Shown one piece after another: positions 1 to 10,889 of a DNA stretch of 64,000 nt. The stretch is from NCBI GenBank assembly GCA_963932145.1, contig OZ010593.1:39483795-39547794 (forward strand), read 5' to 3'. The stretch's first letter is position 1. Each line of letters starts with the position of its first letter. Source of the stretch: Acanthosepion lycidas. Taxonomy: Eukaryota; Mollusca; Cephalopoda; Sepiida; Sepiidae. A program made the position numbers and the translations under genes. The notes beneath the pieces are model-generated. The model was not told the origin of the DNA. It saw nothing but the letters and a program-made list of their open reading frames with translations, and did not search any database.

Positions 1-339
1 CTGTATCAAAACAAAAGAAGTAATCCTTGCATTTTTCAATGTCTGATTTTACTGCCTCTGAGAAACTTAATTATAAACCCTATTGCTGAGATGGGAAGAC
101 ATGTGCTGAATTATTATGGTGCATTTTCTTTCATATATCTTGTTATAAAATAACATTTTAATCCAATTCAAGTGTATTGTCAAAATTTTAACTTTTGGTT
201 CTGTTAAATTACTGTAAGTGAAATATAGAGATCAATGAAATTTGAAGTCAATTTGTAAGAATATGAGGATTAGCTTAGTATTGCACAAGACTAAATGGAG
301 GTTGGAAAGTTCTGTTGTCCCAATAAGAAGTTACTATTT

Positions 340-537
340 TATTATAACTTCCTTTGGTAAGGTTATTGTTATAGCACACACACACACACACACACACACT
401 CATACAATTCATTAAAGTATTTTCTTTATGTAATGCTTAGGCTATTGCAGTATTCCTATATAGTTGGTATGTAGACTGACAACCTCAGAACCTGGAACTC
501 TTTATAGTATTGGATGAGTTCATATCATCAGCAGGGG
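340..537 (-). repeat. 3' LTR of the gypsy element
   Basis: About 150 bases here (best between 391 and 535) align by eye to 5985-6140: both hold the run of cattaaa, tgtaatgctta, gactattgc, gaactctttatag and gagttcatat motifs in the same order. A CA dinucleotide run at 375-399 is present only in this copy. The outer limits are approximate. Confidence 0.72.
375..399. repeat. CA microsatellite in the LTR
   Basis: About 12 CA units, absent from the partner LTR near 5985, so it arose after insertion of the element. Confidence 0.9.
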
Positions 538-1039
538 TGGACATCCCCCCCTCCCTTTTGAGAATACTACTTTATTAATATCTTTTACTTCGTATCTCCC
601 CCTCCTCTTTCTGGATAGTTCACTAATGTAGCTTTTCCATCTCAGATCTACTTCTGTATGTTTTCTTTTCTTGAACTGGTCCTTGTTAGTTCCACAATTT
701 GTTTTGATACTGGCACATCAAAAATGTTGTCCAGCATTTTAAACAGTTCTTTAAGTCTTTCAGCAGTTAATCTTTACTTCAGATGATTTTTGTTGCTTTT
801 TATGTTGGAATTTTTTTCCTTTCATGACGTAAACCAATTTTCTGATTCTAACTGCTATTATGTCGTCTCTCCATGTTTGCTTTCCATCCTTGTATGGTCT
901 AAAGAATACTTTACTGCCAATCTTGAAAGTATTGGTATCACTTTTATTTATTGTTTGTGATTTTCAACTTGTCAATAACTTGTTTAACACCAATTTTTAC
1001 CTTTCTGGCAAACATAATGCCTGATGGTGTGCTGGGGTT

Positions 1040-1096
1040 AGGTGTTAAACTGTACACGCACAAAAAAAATTTTGAAATGCCTCATTTTAGTCCAGA

Positions 1097-1131
<35 letters not shown>

Positions 1132-1430
1132 CTTCTTTTCTCCAACACTCTTTTGAACGTTTCCACAAACCATTCCACTTGTTGTCCATTGTGGGCATTG
1201 GGTGATATGGTGGGGTCGTAATATGTTCTATAGAGAACAACTTGCAAAATTCTTAATTCTTTTCCAGTAATTGTGTTCAATTATCTGATACTATGGTATC
1301 TGGTATGCCACATCTCGCAAACAAGTCATGCAAGAAATTCACTGTCACTGAGGAAGTAGAATTTTTGCACTTGTAAATTTCTGACCATTTTGTAAAACTA
1401 TCAACTACCACTAGATAATGACCTGCAAAA
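1040..1430 (-). pseudogene. Integrase core fragment (gypsy pol)
   Basis: On the minus strand 1400-1290 reads VVVDSFTKWSEIYKCKN and then LFARCGIPDTIVSDN, which carry the first two aspartates of the DDE core of retroviral-type integrases. After a stop the frame resumes near 1240-1130 with NAHNGQQVEWFVETFKRVLE, the segment with the third acidic residue (usually NGQAERFV). A long A/T tract at 1104-1130 has expanded inside the domain. Integrase inserts element DNA into the host; this copy is broken. Confidence 0.82.
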
Positions 1431-2033
1431 ATCTATATGCAATCTTGACCATGGAGTGTCTATTGTTGGCTAAGGTTCTATTTTTGTTATAGGTAGTTTT
1501 ACTGCTAGAGCACCACCTCTACATGCTTTTATGTTTGTTTAATACTTTGGTCCATTCTGGTCCGATATACAAAACTTTTCATGGATGTCTGGAATGAAAA
1601 TCCTTTAATATGTTTCTGTAATACTCTCAGTATTACAATTCTTTGTAATTACACCACCATTGCATACCAAGTACACATTCCATTTTTGATTCTGTTCTTT
1701 TTTAGTTTCTTTTAGTTGCTTCTTTATTTTAACAATAAAGATGTCTTTTCTGTTTTGTCTTTAATTTCATCCCGTGTGACTGGTAATTCTCATACTACAT
1801 TGCACAGAATGTTTTTAATTTCCATCTCACTTTCTAGTGCTGCTATGACCGTGTCCTCCAGTTGATGCACATTTTTAGATATTATACATAACCCATCTGC
1901 ATATCCTAATGTTTTTAGACTGTTGGTACTCCATCGTAAAATTATAATTTAACAGGATGGTAGCCGGTGTTGTAATCTGTTAGCTGTATGGGTAGGTACA
2001 CCTTTCTTTGAACCATATATCACTAATAATGGT

Positions 2034-2246
2034 TTATGGTCTGTTTGCAACATGAAATTTCTTCCATGAATAAACTAATGGCATTTTTTCATAATGAATA
2101 TGATTACTAGAACTTTGTTCTTTATCTGGCTGTAATTCCTCTCTGCCGGTAGAAGAAAGTGAAACATAAGTGAAAGCTTTCATTTTACCACCGTCATATT
2201 TGTGTAAAATTACTGCTCCAACACCACAGTCACTAGCATCTGACAC
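2034..2246 (-). pseudogene. RNase H fragment (gypsy pol)
   Basis: The reading starts SDASDCGVGAVILHKYDGGK, the first catalytic aspartate region of Ty3/gypsy RNase H, then FTYVSLSSTGREE and later YSWKKFHVANRP, matching the end of that domain. It follows the RT fragment at the expected spacing. RNase H degrades the RNA strand during reverse transcription. Confidence 0.85.
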
Positions 2247-2567
2247 TACTACAATTTTTGCTTTGGATCATAGTGTACTAGCAATAAATCAGATGTAAGA
2301 CTTTTATCTTGTCAAACGCTTTTTGACATTTACTATCCCAATTCCATTTTACTCCTTTTTTCAGTGTATTATGTACATAAATTTGATAATAATTAGACAG
2401 TCCTAAAAAAAAATCTTATAACATAGTTATGGTTGTTAGTGTAGGCATATTGCTAATTTCATTTGCCCTCAAAGGATCTGGTTTCCTACCATTTTTATCA
2501 ATAATTTTAACCAGGTATTTTATTTTTTGGCAAAAACAATTCACATTTTTCTTCACTAAGCTTGAAT

Positions 2568-2786
2568 TCATATTCTTTTAGTTTTTACATAATTGTTTTG
2601 ACACGCCCAACATGTTCTTCTTTCGACACACTCTTGATCAAAATAACGTCCAGATACACTGCTACAAAATCGCAATCTGCCAGCATGGTATCCATGGTTT
2701 GTTGAAAAATAGCTGATGCCACCTTTATACAAAAAAGGTGGATTAAACTTATATAATGTGTAGTCATGATTGTTAATTTGGAACAT
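2568..2786 (-). pseudogene. Reverse transcriptase fragment (gypsy pol)
   Basis: The minus-strand reading holds IFQQTMDTMLADCDFVAVYL followed by DVILIKSVSKEEHVGRVKTI. This is the RT palm region ending in the catalytic YLDD box, here changed to YLDV, so one metal-binding aspartate is lost. The upstream part, with the GISYFSTNHGYH-like reading, sits in a second frame, showing a frameshift near 2700. RT copies the element RNA into DNA; this one is inactive. Confidence 0.82.
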
Positions 2787-4281
2787 TAATTTTCAATCTA
2801 AATTTGTAAATATGGTTCAGAGAGATCTAGCTTTGAAAATATTTTTCTGCCATTCAAGTTTGAAAAAATTTATTCTGGACTTGGTAATGAGTGTGTTTCA
2901 AGACAACTATTTAATCTTGTCAAGAAATCTGCGCAAACACAAAATTTTGTCATTTGTTTTTCTTTACATGCACCACTAGTGCAGTCCATTTCAGATGGTT
3001 TACTTTCTGCAATATACCAATTATTTCTAATTTGTCCAACTCTTCATTTACTTGTTCTAATGCTGCAAATGGTACACTTTGTTTCAATTTAAATACAGGC
3101 GTTAAACCTTTCTTTTAACTTGAAAATTCACCTTGAATTTCAAACACCAACCCAGTTCATTAGACAGAACATCAGGAAAACATTTTTTTAATTCTTCCTT
3201 AAGATTTTTGCTCTGAGTTTTTAAATTGGTCGCTTGTTCACTTACATTTTTACAAGAAGCGTTTATTGGCAAATCTCTCCCCCCCCCTATCCCCCATAAT
3301 CTCTCATCAGAAACTAAAGTTGACTTACCATCTTAAAGGTTTCCCAATTTCTTTCCCTGTGGTTTCATTTACTATTGAAATGTTATTTAGTAACATTTTT
3401 ACTCCCACATTATTGATTTGCACGTTAACAAATTTTCTTTTGTATTGTGTGCCTATTTTTTTTTTTTTTTTTTTTATAGTGTGTATTATTTTCTTCCTGC
3501 AAAAATTTTTTCTTGGTTTAATACTGAAGTGTGGTTTGATATGTCCTTTTATTTTATTTATTTTTTTTGTTAACCACAGTTATTGCACTCTACATTTTTT
3601 TCCATGGACAGTCTTTCCTAAGATGTAATTTCCCACAAGGAAAACAATGTTTTATATTCCTTCTTGTGCATTTTTCTCTAGCTTTTACCAATGCACATTC
3701 TTTATTCTGAAGTTTTTCAGCATCATGCTTCAGACTTAGCATTGTTGGCAATCGTCCACTATTTCCTGTAGTGTTACGTTATGTTCAATCTTTGCTAAAA
3801 AATTTTGTTTGTACTTTAGCATCTTTTTCTGCTGTTAGACCGTGCTCAAAAATTAATCATTTGAACATATCTGAACATTTCCTTTCGTTTAAATTGTTCA
3901 TATTCTCTGTTGGCAGTACCTGCATGTGACAAAATCTTCATCCTCTCTTTTGGTGATATTCATGCACCACCAATGAGCATGGAACAGAGAGCACTTGTCA
4001 GAATGTGTACTGAGTTTTCAAACCCTATTTCACCTTGTTTTCTTGGTAAAATATAATTGCAGTACTTTTCGTACTCAATTAGTGCTTTTTCTTTTTAACA
4101 ACAACCTGGTTTTTTATCTTATTCCTCACCACTGCATTCCAGACTAAATATTTCATGTCTGTGAAAATATGCAGCAAAAGTCATTCTGTCATCAGGATTT
4201 TATACAAAATCTGATATGGTGTTTTCCATTATGTCTGGATTTTTTTCTATTACGTTGAAGAATTTTTCTGTCTTCTTCCAA

Positions 4282-4321
4282 ACTACATCTGTGTCCTGGG
4301 CAAGACAATAAACTACATCTG
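4282..4321. repeat. Direct repeat flanking the gag insertion block
   Basis: aaactacatctg occurs twice (about 4282-4293 and 4310-4321) at the border where gag similarity stops. It may be a duplicated target or a local slip. Confidence 0.4.
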
Positions 4322-4390
4322 ACAGCAAGGCTTCTGATCAGGAGGTTGTGGAGCATGGAACCACCTCTTAATTGGTGGTGTTCCCAGGTC

Positions 4391-4409
4391 CACCCTGACC
4401 CAGGGTGGT
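4391..4409. repeat. Short perfect hairpin
   Basis: ccaccctg and cagggtgg pair around a 3-base loop. A second, imperfect hairpin (ggaaccacc with ggtggtgttcc) lies just before it at about 4358-4385. Both belong to the block that interrupts gag. Confidence 0.6.
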
Positions 4410-4425
4410 AACACCTACTAGGGTC

Positions 4426-4483
4426 AAAATGCTATAAAAGTGTAAAAATAGTAAAACCTATTTTTACACTTTTATAGCATTTT
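4426..4483. repeat. 25-bp perfect inverted repeat, 8-base loop
   Basis: 4426-4450 is the exact reverse complement of 4459-4483, with loop 4451-4458. The right arm runs straight into the first unit of the 27-bp tandem array. Confidence 0.93.
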
Positions 4484-5317
4484 GTATATAGCATAACGGC
4501 AATACATTTTGTATATAGCATAACGGCAATACATTTTGTATATAGCATAACGGCAATACATTTTGTATATAGCATAACGGCAATACATTTTGTATATAGC
4601 ATAACGGCAATACATTTTGTATATAGCATAACGGCAATACATTTTGTATATAGCATAACGGCAATACATTTTGTATATAGCATAACGGCAATACATTTTG
4701 TATATAGCATAACGGCAATACATTTTGTATATAGCATAACGGCAATACATTTTGTATATAGCATAACGGCAATACATTTTGTATATAGCATAACGGCAAT
4801 ACATTTTGTATATAGCATAACGGCAATACATTTTGTATATAGCATAACGGCAATACATTTTGTATATAGCATAACGGCAATACATTTTGTATATAGCATA
4901 ACGGCAATACATTTTGTATATAGCATAACGGCAATACATTTTGTATATAGCATAACGGCAATACATTTTGTATATAGCATAACGGCAATACATTTTGTAT
5001 ATAGCATAACGGCAATACATTTTGTATATAGCATAACGGCAATACATTTTGTATATAGCATAACGGCAATACATTTTGTATATAGCATAACGGCAATACA
5101 TTTTGTATATAGCATAACGGCAATACATTTTGTATATAGCATAACGGCAATACATTTTGTATATAGCATAACGGCAATACATTTTGTATATAGCATAACG
5201 GCAATACATTTTGTATATAGCATAACGGCAATACATTTTGTATATAGCATAACGGCAATACATTTTGTATATAGCATAACGGCAATACATTTTGTATATA
5301 GCATAACGGCAATACAT
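4481..5317. repeat. Minisatellite: 27-bp unit, 31 copies
   Basis: The unit runs from ttttgtatatagc to ataacggcaatac; 837 bases make exactly 31 units and I see no differences between copies. Because 27 is a multiple of 3 and the unit lacks stops on the minus strand, all three minus frames stay open (for example repeated CIAVMLYTK). These long frames are a by-product, not evidence of a protein. Flanking half-related copies appear at 5318-5410 (units ending in gcgatacatttttt and agcaatgg). Confidence 0.96.
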
Positions 5318-5565
5318 TTTTGGAGAAAAGATTGCTGGCGATACATTTTTTTTGGGGGGGGGGAGTATTAGCAGCAATGGATTTTTGAAGAAAAAATATT
5401 ACCAGCAATAAAAATTTTGTTAGCATTAAATAACCCATTGAGGTTGATTTGCCATAAAACAAAAATTACATCCAACTCCAGTTGCTGTTTTTGTAGTTCC
5501 TGCTACTGCTGTTGGTACTGTCGAATTTCATCTATGAAAGTCAAAATTCTCTCCATATTTATAAG

Positions 5566-5601
<36 letters not shown>

Positions 5602-5939
5602 TTTTTTCTTTTTTAATACCAACTTTAAAATTTTGGTCGTTACCCAAAGCGACACAAGTATATTTCATACTTGTTCTTGAAGCGGCAAATATTTCTTACT
5701 TGTTTGCTCTGACTGGATTTCTGATAATAAATTGTCTGAGTTTCAAATTGCTTGTCACTACTATGATATTGCAACGATAATCCATTGTAATGCTTTGAGT
5801 AATTTGACATGTCTGTGTTGCTTGTATGATAGTTGACTCCAAATGCTACCTGGTTTGTGCATGTACGAGTTAAGAAAATCTGGTCACCTATTATTATAAC
5901 TGCAGTTATAATGTTGCATTTTTATCCCACCCTTATGTT

Positions 5940-5957
5940 CGAATGTCCTTGTCACCA
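5940..5957 (-). promoter_or_regulatory. Primer-binding-like site (PBS)
   Basis: On the minus strand the sequence starts TGGTGAC directly after the LTR end. TGG is the usual start of a site complementary to a tRNA 3' CCA. It lies about 20 bases before the gag ATG at 5919. The tRNA was not identified. Confidence 0.45.
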
Positions 5958-6143
5958 ACTATTACAACTTTCTTTGGTACTTGGTATAACATAATTCATT
6001 AAAATATTCTCTATATGTAATGCTTAGACTATTGCTGTATGCCTGTATAGTTAGTATGAAGACTGACTCCAATATGACTACTATCGACCTCATAACATGG
6101 AACTCTTTATAGCATTGGACGAGTTCATATAGTCACTGGGAGT
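5958..6143 (-). repeat. 5' LTR of the gypsy element
   Basis: Partner of 340-537. On the minus strand it holds a TATA-like ctataaagag, which could be the old promoter. The inner end is set by the primer-binding-like sequence that follows at 5940-5957. Confidence 0.7.
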
Positions 6144-6145
6144 GT

Positions 6146-8980
6146 ACTCTTTACTTTACAACATAATTTTTTCAAAGATTTAACAATTTTGCATAAGTTT
6201 GATGGCTAGTCATTGGTACCAGTACCAAAAATGATTAACATAATTGAAAAAAAGCACTTTTTTACACAATTTTTGAACATGATTTCTTTTATCAGTGAGC
6301 TTTATTCAATGGTGTATAATAATCACATAGATGAAACATTATAAACTGAAAATTTTATATCAAAATTCCACTAGTACTGACATTTCAGAATATGGGTGTA
6401 TCGATTCACCCTCATACACATTCTCTCATTATTATCCACTTAAGTCTCATAATTCTAGAAAACTAATGAAAAGAATTCATGGAAATATTTGTATGACGGT
6501 GTTTTGGGCCACGACCTCCAAATATGATGGTGTTACGAGTCCAGTCTGCTTCGGTCACCAGGTATGGTGGTACTCTGGGTCTATCCCAGTCTGCTCGCTT
6601 GGTCAGGATTGATCCTGGTATCAGAGAACCAGCTATCAGTCCACTCATTGGTCATTGATGACATTTGACACAGCAGTTGGTCTCTAAGTTGACCTCTTCA
6701 ATTGTGACCTCTCTTACCCACATTGTGAATTTGGTCTTAAGAGAGTCAAGCTGAATTTCCACTGGGGTATCTTAACCACGCTAAACCAAGGAGTTGAACA
6801 CATGCATACAAAATTGAAAAATAAAATGGATGACACCCAAATAAGTCATGATATGATGTTTATATCAGAATAAAAAAAAAAAATTTACAGTTCTTTCTTT
6901 GTTCTTTTCCCAACACGTTCTAATAACTGGCAACAGAATGAAAATTGCCGGTAGCTTCTTTGGAGAGTAGCCAGGCTTGACAACTTGATTTATCTTCAAG
7001 TACTGTGATTTGTACTTTCACGAAACAGCACAAGGTTTATCATTGGAGTTTTTCTTCCCCAGCAGATAATTATTATTCTTATTAGGTTGGCAAACAGCGT
7101 TATGCAACTCCTGATCACAACCTCACTGCAACTGGCTGGCTCCAACTAACTTTCAACTGGTGTGGTGCAGGCGAATTGGTGGGTTTTATGCAAATCTCTC
7201 AAAATTCAACCAGTCGTTTTCTTTCATTTTCTATTTCACATTTCCAATTTTGGATGATCCCCCTCTTCCTTGAAGAGGAGCCATCATATGATGTCATCTT
7301 CTGCCTTTACAATTGCTCACAATTATAATTTTTTTCAGGGAAATTTTGTCAGCTAAACTTTCCCATTGACATCTTTCAGCAGACGACTTTAACCTCTGGC
7401 CCCCAACCTGCCAGCTGTGTCTAGCTGAATCATGTTGTGTAACTTTTTCAACAAAATTCATACATCTGTTCCTGGGAAAATAATTCTCTTTCTGACAAAA
7501 ATTAAAATTGTTTTGTTTTAACCCTTTTTTGTCCATACACCATGATAAATAGTCACATTTCCACTATTAATGCACTTTTATGTAGCAACAGTTTTATGAA
7601 TTTTACTCTATTTTACAATTTTTATATTAACCAGGTTATAGAATCTCTAAGAATAAATATAATTAAAAATTATACAGAACATACACAAAGTTTACAAATG
7701 AAAACATATCATTTTAAAGACAACACTTCTAAAGACAACATTAATATGGAATATTGGCTCCATGTTTTGAAACTAGTTCTAGGTGTCATTCATCCATTGA
7801 TTTTGTGAGCTGTTGTATTTTATGTGAAACACTGCAAAGCTCTAAGTTGCATTTCAGTGTTCATCTGGTAATTTGCTTCCCTCGATGTAAACCTTTCTCT
7901 TCAGAATACTCAGTTTTCGTTTGGGTTACGGTCCGATGAAGAAGCTGGCGACTTCATCAAATGAGTGCTTCTCATTCAGATGTTCATTTTTCTATACTGA
8001 ATGTAATGAATATCTGTTATACATAAAAGTAATCTTCCTGGAATTCTTTTTTTTTTTTTTTTTTTTTTTAACACAATCTATGCTTTTGAACATGCCATAG
8101 TTCTACCACTTCAGCACCTATAATCACACTCCCAAACATCGTACCAATCCCACCTTGTTGATGTTACAATCTGTGGAGTTGGTTTCTGCAGTAGTCACCT
8201 AATTTTGCTCTATTCTTGATAGCATGGTATTCATTGGTGAAAAGAACAGTCATGTATTTTGTCTTTAAAGAAAGCCTAATGGCTGTGTTTTGCCACTTGT
8301 GCTTTTCAGCACTTCCTCACTGCCACAATGTCTCAAGATTTTGTAGCTTAACAATAGATTTTTTTATAATTCTTGTCTTCATACACTATATCATTAATAT
8401 CATGTACTTGCCTTTATCAGACTTGCATTAGTTTTTGTCTAGGCTATTTTGTGAACTTCAGTTTGGTGTATATATTTTAAAATTTTCTGTTTTTATCTGT
8501 TTTTATCTTTTGAAAGCTCTGAAATTATTAAATATTTCTCTTTATCCCTCAAATCAGACTTGTGACCTATTTTCAAACTTCAATGTGGGTTTTAATTTGG
8601 GACTTTGAAACTTTGGACATTTCATACAATGGTTGCTGTTTGCTTACAAACCATCTGTTGCCATCATTCAGTAAATACTTTTAAGATTTCAATAAATACT
8701 TTTCTATATTAATAAGACATTAGGCTGATAAAGTAAGACTATAGAATAAACTATAGTGTTTATGTCTATATGACAGTCTCAGAAGGGTTTTTAATCTGCC
8801 ATTTTAAGTTTCTTTAGTTGCTAAAGAACTAAGTAAAGATAAATTTCTCTACTTTTTATTTAAACTAAATTTGTGAATGCATAAAAAAAAATTGTAACTA
8901 AGTTAAATACAAAGTTTTTATGTTACTTGTGTATGTCCCTTAAACTAATTCATAAATTTGGCTCTCTTGTTTTCTTGTAG
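6146..8980. other. Non-coding stretch left of the first SIN3 exon
   Basis: No supported gene. 6480-6830 and 6900-7540 have a higher GC content than the surroundings and look like old repeat sequence, but I could not assign them to a family. 7540-8980 is ordinary AT-rich sequence with a poly-T run at 8047-8069. Much of it should be intron of SIN3, since exon 8981-9150 is internal. Confidence 0.5.
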
Positions 8981-9150
8981 GTGATTTAGATCCTGATGAT
9001 TACTATCCTTATTTTCTGGAGATGGTTAAAAATCTGCTGGATGGCAACCTTGAGTCTAGTCAATATGAGGACCAACTTAGAGAGATGTTTGGCATACATG
9101 CTTACATTGCCTTTACAATGGACAAACTTGTGCAAAACTTGGTTAGACAG
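8981..9150 (+). CDS. SIN3A: SIN3 co-repressor, internal coding exon (1 of 4 seen)
   Basis: SIN3 is the scaffold of the nuclear Sin3-HDAC complex, which is recruited by DNA-bound repressors and removes histone acetyl groups. This exon encodes 56 full codons after a split codon: [20 protein letters not shown], then [20 protein letters not shown], then [16 protein letters not shown]. It matches the conserved C-terminal SIN3 segment ([17 protein letters not shown]). The acceptor is tttcttgtag before 8981 and the donor is gtaggg from 9151. The exon starts with 2 bases of a split codon and ends on a codon boundary. The 5' exons with the PAH domains and the HDAC-interaction region must lie left of the window. 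SIN3A and SIN3B cannot be told apart; most invertebrates have a single SIN3. Confidence 0.95.
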
Positions 9151-9570
9151 GTAGGGTTCATGTTTTATGCTAAGCATTTTTTTTTTTTTTTTTTTCTTTC
9201 TCTCTCTCCCTCCCCTTGACAAATTAACTTTTCCTTCCATTACTTGATGTTTTTCTTTATAGCTCCTTCCCAAGTATCTTCATATCATTAACATTTAGTA
9301 TTGAAAAACAAAATTGGATGTTTCAGAATTTTGCAATAATTCTGAATATTTTCTATTGTGTGAAGTTGCATTGATTGCTGTTTCTGTTGACTTGTCTAGT
9401 CCCTTAATAATAGTAATCTTACATTCTAAGTTTCTGATGTTTTTTTTTGTTTTTTTTTTTTTATCCCTCTTAATGATTCTTTTTTAAATTATTGGAATAA
9501 TTTCAAAGAATTTCTTGTATAAAATCACTAGCTACAAGGCATATTTTTTTTTTTTTTTTTTTTTGTTGTT

Positions 9571-9608
<38 letters not shown>

Positions 9609-9657
9609 CCCTATTTGTTTTATAGACTTAACTAGTTTTTATTTTTGTTTCTTCCAG

Positions 9658-9666
9658 ATTGAAACG
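9658..9666 (+). other. Candidate 9-nt microexon in SIN3
   Basis: tttgtttcttccag, then attgaaacg, then gtgag: a pyrimidine-rich acceptor, nine bases and a consensus donor. It sits between two SIN3 exons joined in phase 0, so inclusion would add Ile-Glu-Thr without shifting the frame. SIN3 proteins I know show no insert here, so it would be optional. This may be chance. Confidence 0.3.
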
Positions 9667-10776
9667 GTGAGATTCTTTTCCATCCCTTCTATAGTTTTTG
9701 TCCATACTGACTTCAATCTCAGTATCTCACTGCACAGACAGTATAAACAGTGACTTTTGTCTATTGATTCTACTGAGATTACCTCAGGGTTGGTTAATGG
9801 TGCAAGCTGAATGCCATTAAGTTACAACAACAGTAATAATTACAGGAGGACTTAGAAAGCAACCACGCTCAAATCCTTCCTTTGCATGGAGGCTGTCTTC
9901 ACTCATGTGGAGACAAACAACAGGTTTCATGGTTGTAGTTTTATTTATTGCCTTATATTAGTAAGGGATCCCCCCACCCCAATCCTACTTCATTATTACT
10001 CAAGGCAATTATTTTAACAGGTTTCCCCCCGTCCCCACCTCTTTGTATTGTTCTATGATATTCTGTACAAATAAAACATTTTATATATAATATATAATTG
10101 TGTTGGCTATTGTTTGCCAATGGTACTGATAATTTATGTATTGCTTGTGTTGGCTGTTGTATTACTAACTTTGCCAAAAATAAGAAACTGAAGATATTGT
10201 TTTTTTTTTTTTTTTTGTTTTTTGTTTTTTTTTTTTTTGTGTGTGTGTGTGTGTGTGTGTCCCAATTGAACAGTAGAACATACACAAATTTTAACTACAT
10301 GTAGTGGTAAGATGTACTTATTAAAAAATACCAGAGTTATTTAATACAGAATTTGCTAAATTTAATGTTATTTGGCATGTCAGCATCTATAGATGTGTTG
10401 GTTACTATTGCAAGGATGTTTTTCAATACTATTTCAATTATCCCTTATATTGAGAATTACATATTAAACTGAACCAACATTGATTCTGTACTTACTCTAA
10501 CAAGTTATAGAGTAGTACATTACTCAAATGTAACCTATACTTGTGGTTTTGAGCTAAAGTATATGAATTAATAAAAAATATTAATATTTTTGGATCCTAA
10601 CTTAAAACTAAAGTTGAGGTTTCACGTGATGACTTGATAGTCTCATAGCAGTTTTTCTTTGATTACACTGTTTAAAATATTAGACAATTAGTATTAAAAT
10701 ATTGCACCATTTTAAAAATTAAAATCTTTTATAATTCTCAAACCACAATACTGGCAACATTGTTCTGTGGTATAAA

Positions 10777-10832
10777 GGATATTGTCAAGAAATCATACCA
10801 TTTCATAATGGTATGATTTCTTGACAATATCC
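10777..10832. repeat. 26-bp perfect hairpin, 4-base loop
   Basis: 10777-10802 is the exact reverse complement of 10807-10832. It sits in a SIN3 intron, with no terminal features of a transposon. Confidence 0.93.
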
Positions 10833-10889
10833 TCTAAGGATAAAACTTGTCACAAATTTTGTATTTTCTAACTTAGTTTGTATTTTTAT

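Larger units (their letters stand above)
3590..5919 (-). pseudogene. gag-like polyprotein remnant, interrupted
   Basis: The likely start is the ATG at 5919 on the minus strand, just after the PBS. Visible parts in order: a short N-terminal stretch; a glutamine-rich segment near 5480-5550 (RQYQQQ then QELQKQQ), typical of gypsy Gag; the foreign hairpin and tandem-array block; a capsid-like segment near 3900-4300 (DTDVVWKKTEKFFNVIEKNP); and a zinc knuckle at about 3600-3645 reading CFPCGKLHLRKDC, a CX2CX3HX4C variant common in invertebrate gypsy Gag. Several stops interrupt the frame. Gag packages the element RNA; this copy cannot be functional. Confidence 0.75.
340..6143 (-). mobile_element. 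Degenerate Ty3/gypsy LTR retrotransposon
   Basis: Read on the minus strand, the element runs LTR (about 5958-6143), primer-binding-like site, gag, zinc knuckle, reverse transcriptase, RNase H, integrase core, LTR (about 340-537). This is the order gag-RT-RH-IN of Ty3/gypsy (Metaviridae). All reading frames carry stops and frameshifts, so it is dead. Inside gag sits a foreign block (about 4321-5317) with hairpins and a 27-bp tandem array. A CA microsatellite has expanded in the low-coordinate LTR. The domain matches come from recognised motifs, not from a search, but five separate parts fall in the expected order, so the call is strong. Exact ends and target-site duplication could not be fixed by eye. 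Confidence 0.88.

Noticed and set aside
951-1205. Plus-strand protein with a poly-Phe run
   Set aside because: It is the opposite strand of the gypsy integrase and the Phe run is only a poly-T tract.
4481-5317. CRISPR array
   Set aside because: The repeats are directly adjacent with no spacers, and the DNA is animal nuclear sequence.
4432-5462. Three overlapping repetitive proteins of about 300 residues on the minus strand
   Set aside because: All three frames are open only because the 27-bp unit is a multiple of three without stops; there is no start context, splice site or frame preference.
6463-6648. Short minus-strand gene at the GC-richer patch
   Set aside because: No recognisable motif; the patch looks like an old retroelement leader or repeat rather than an exon.
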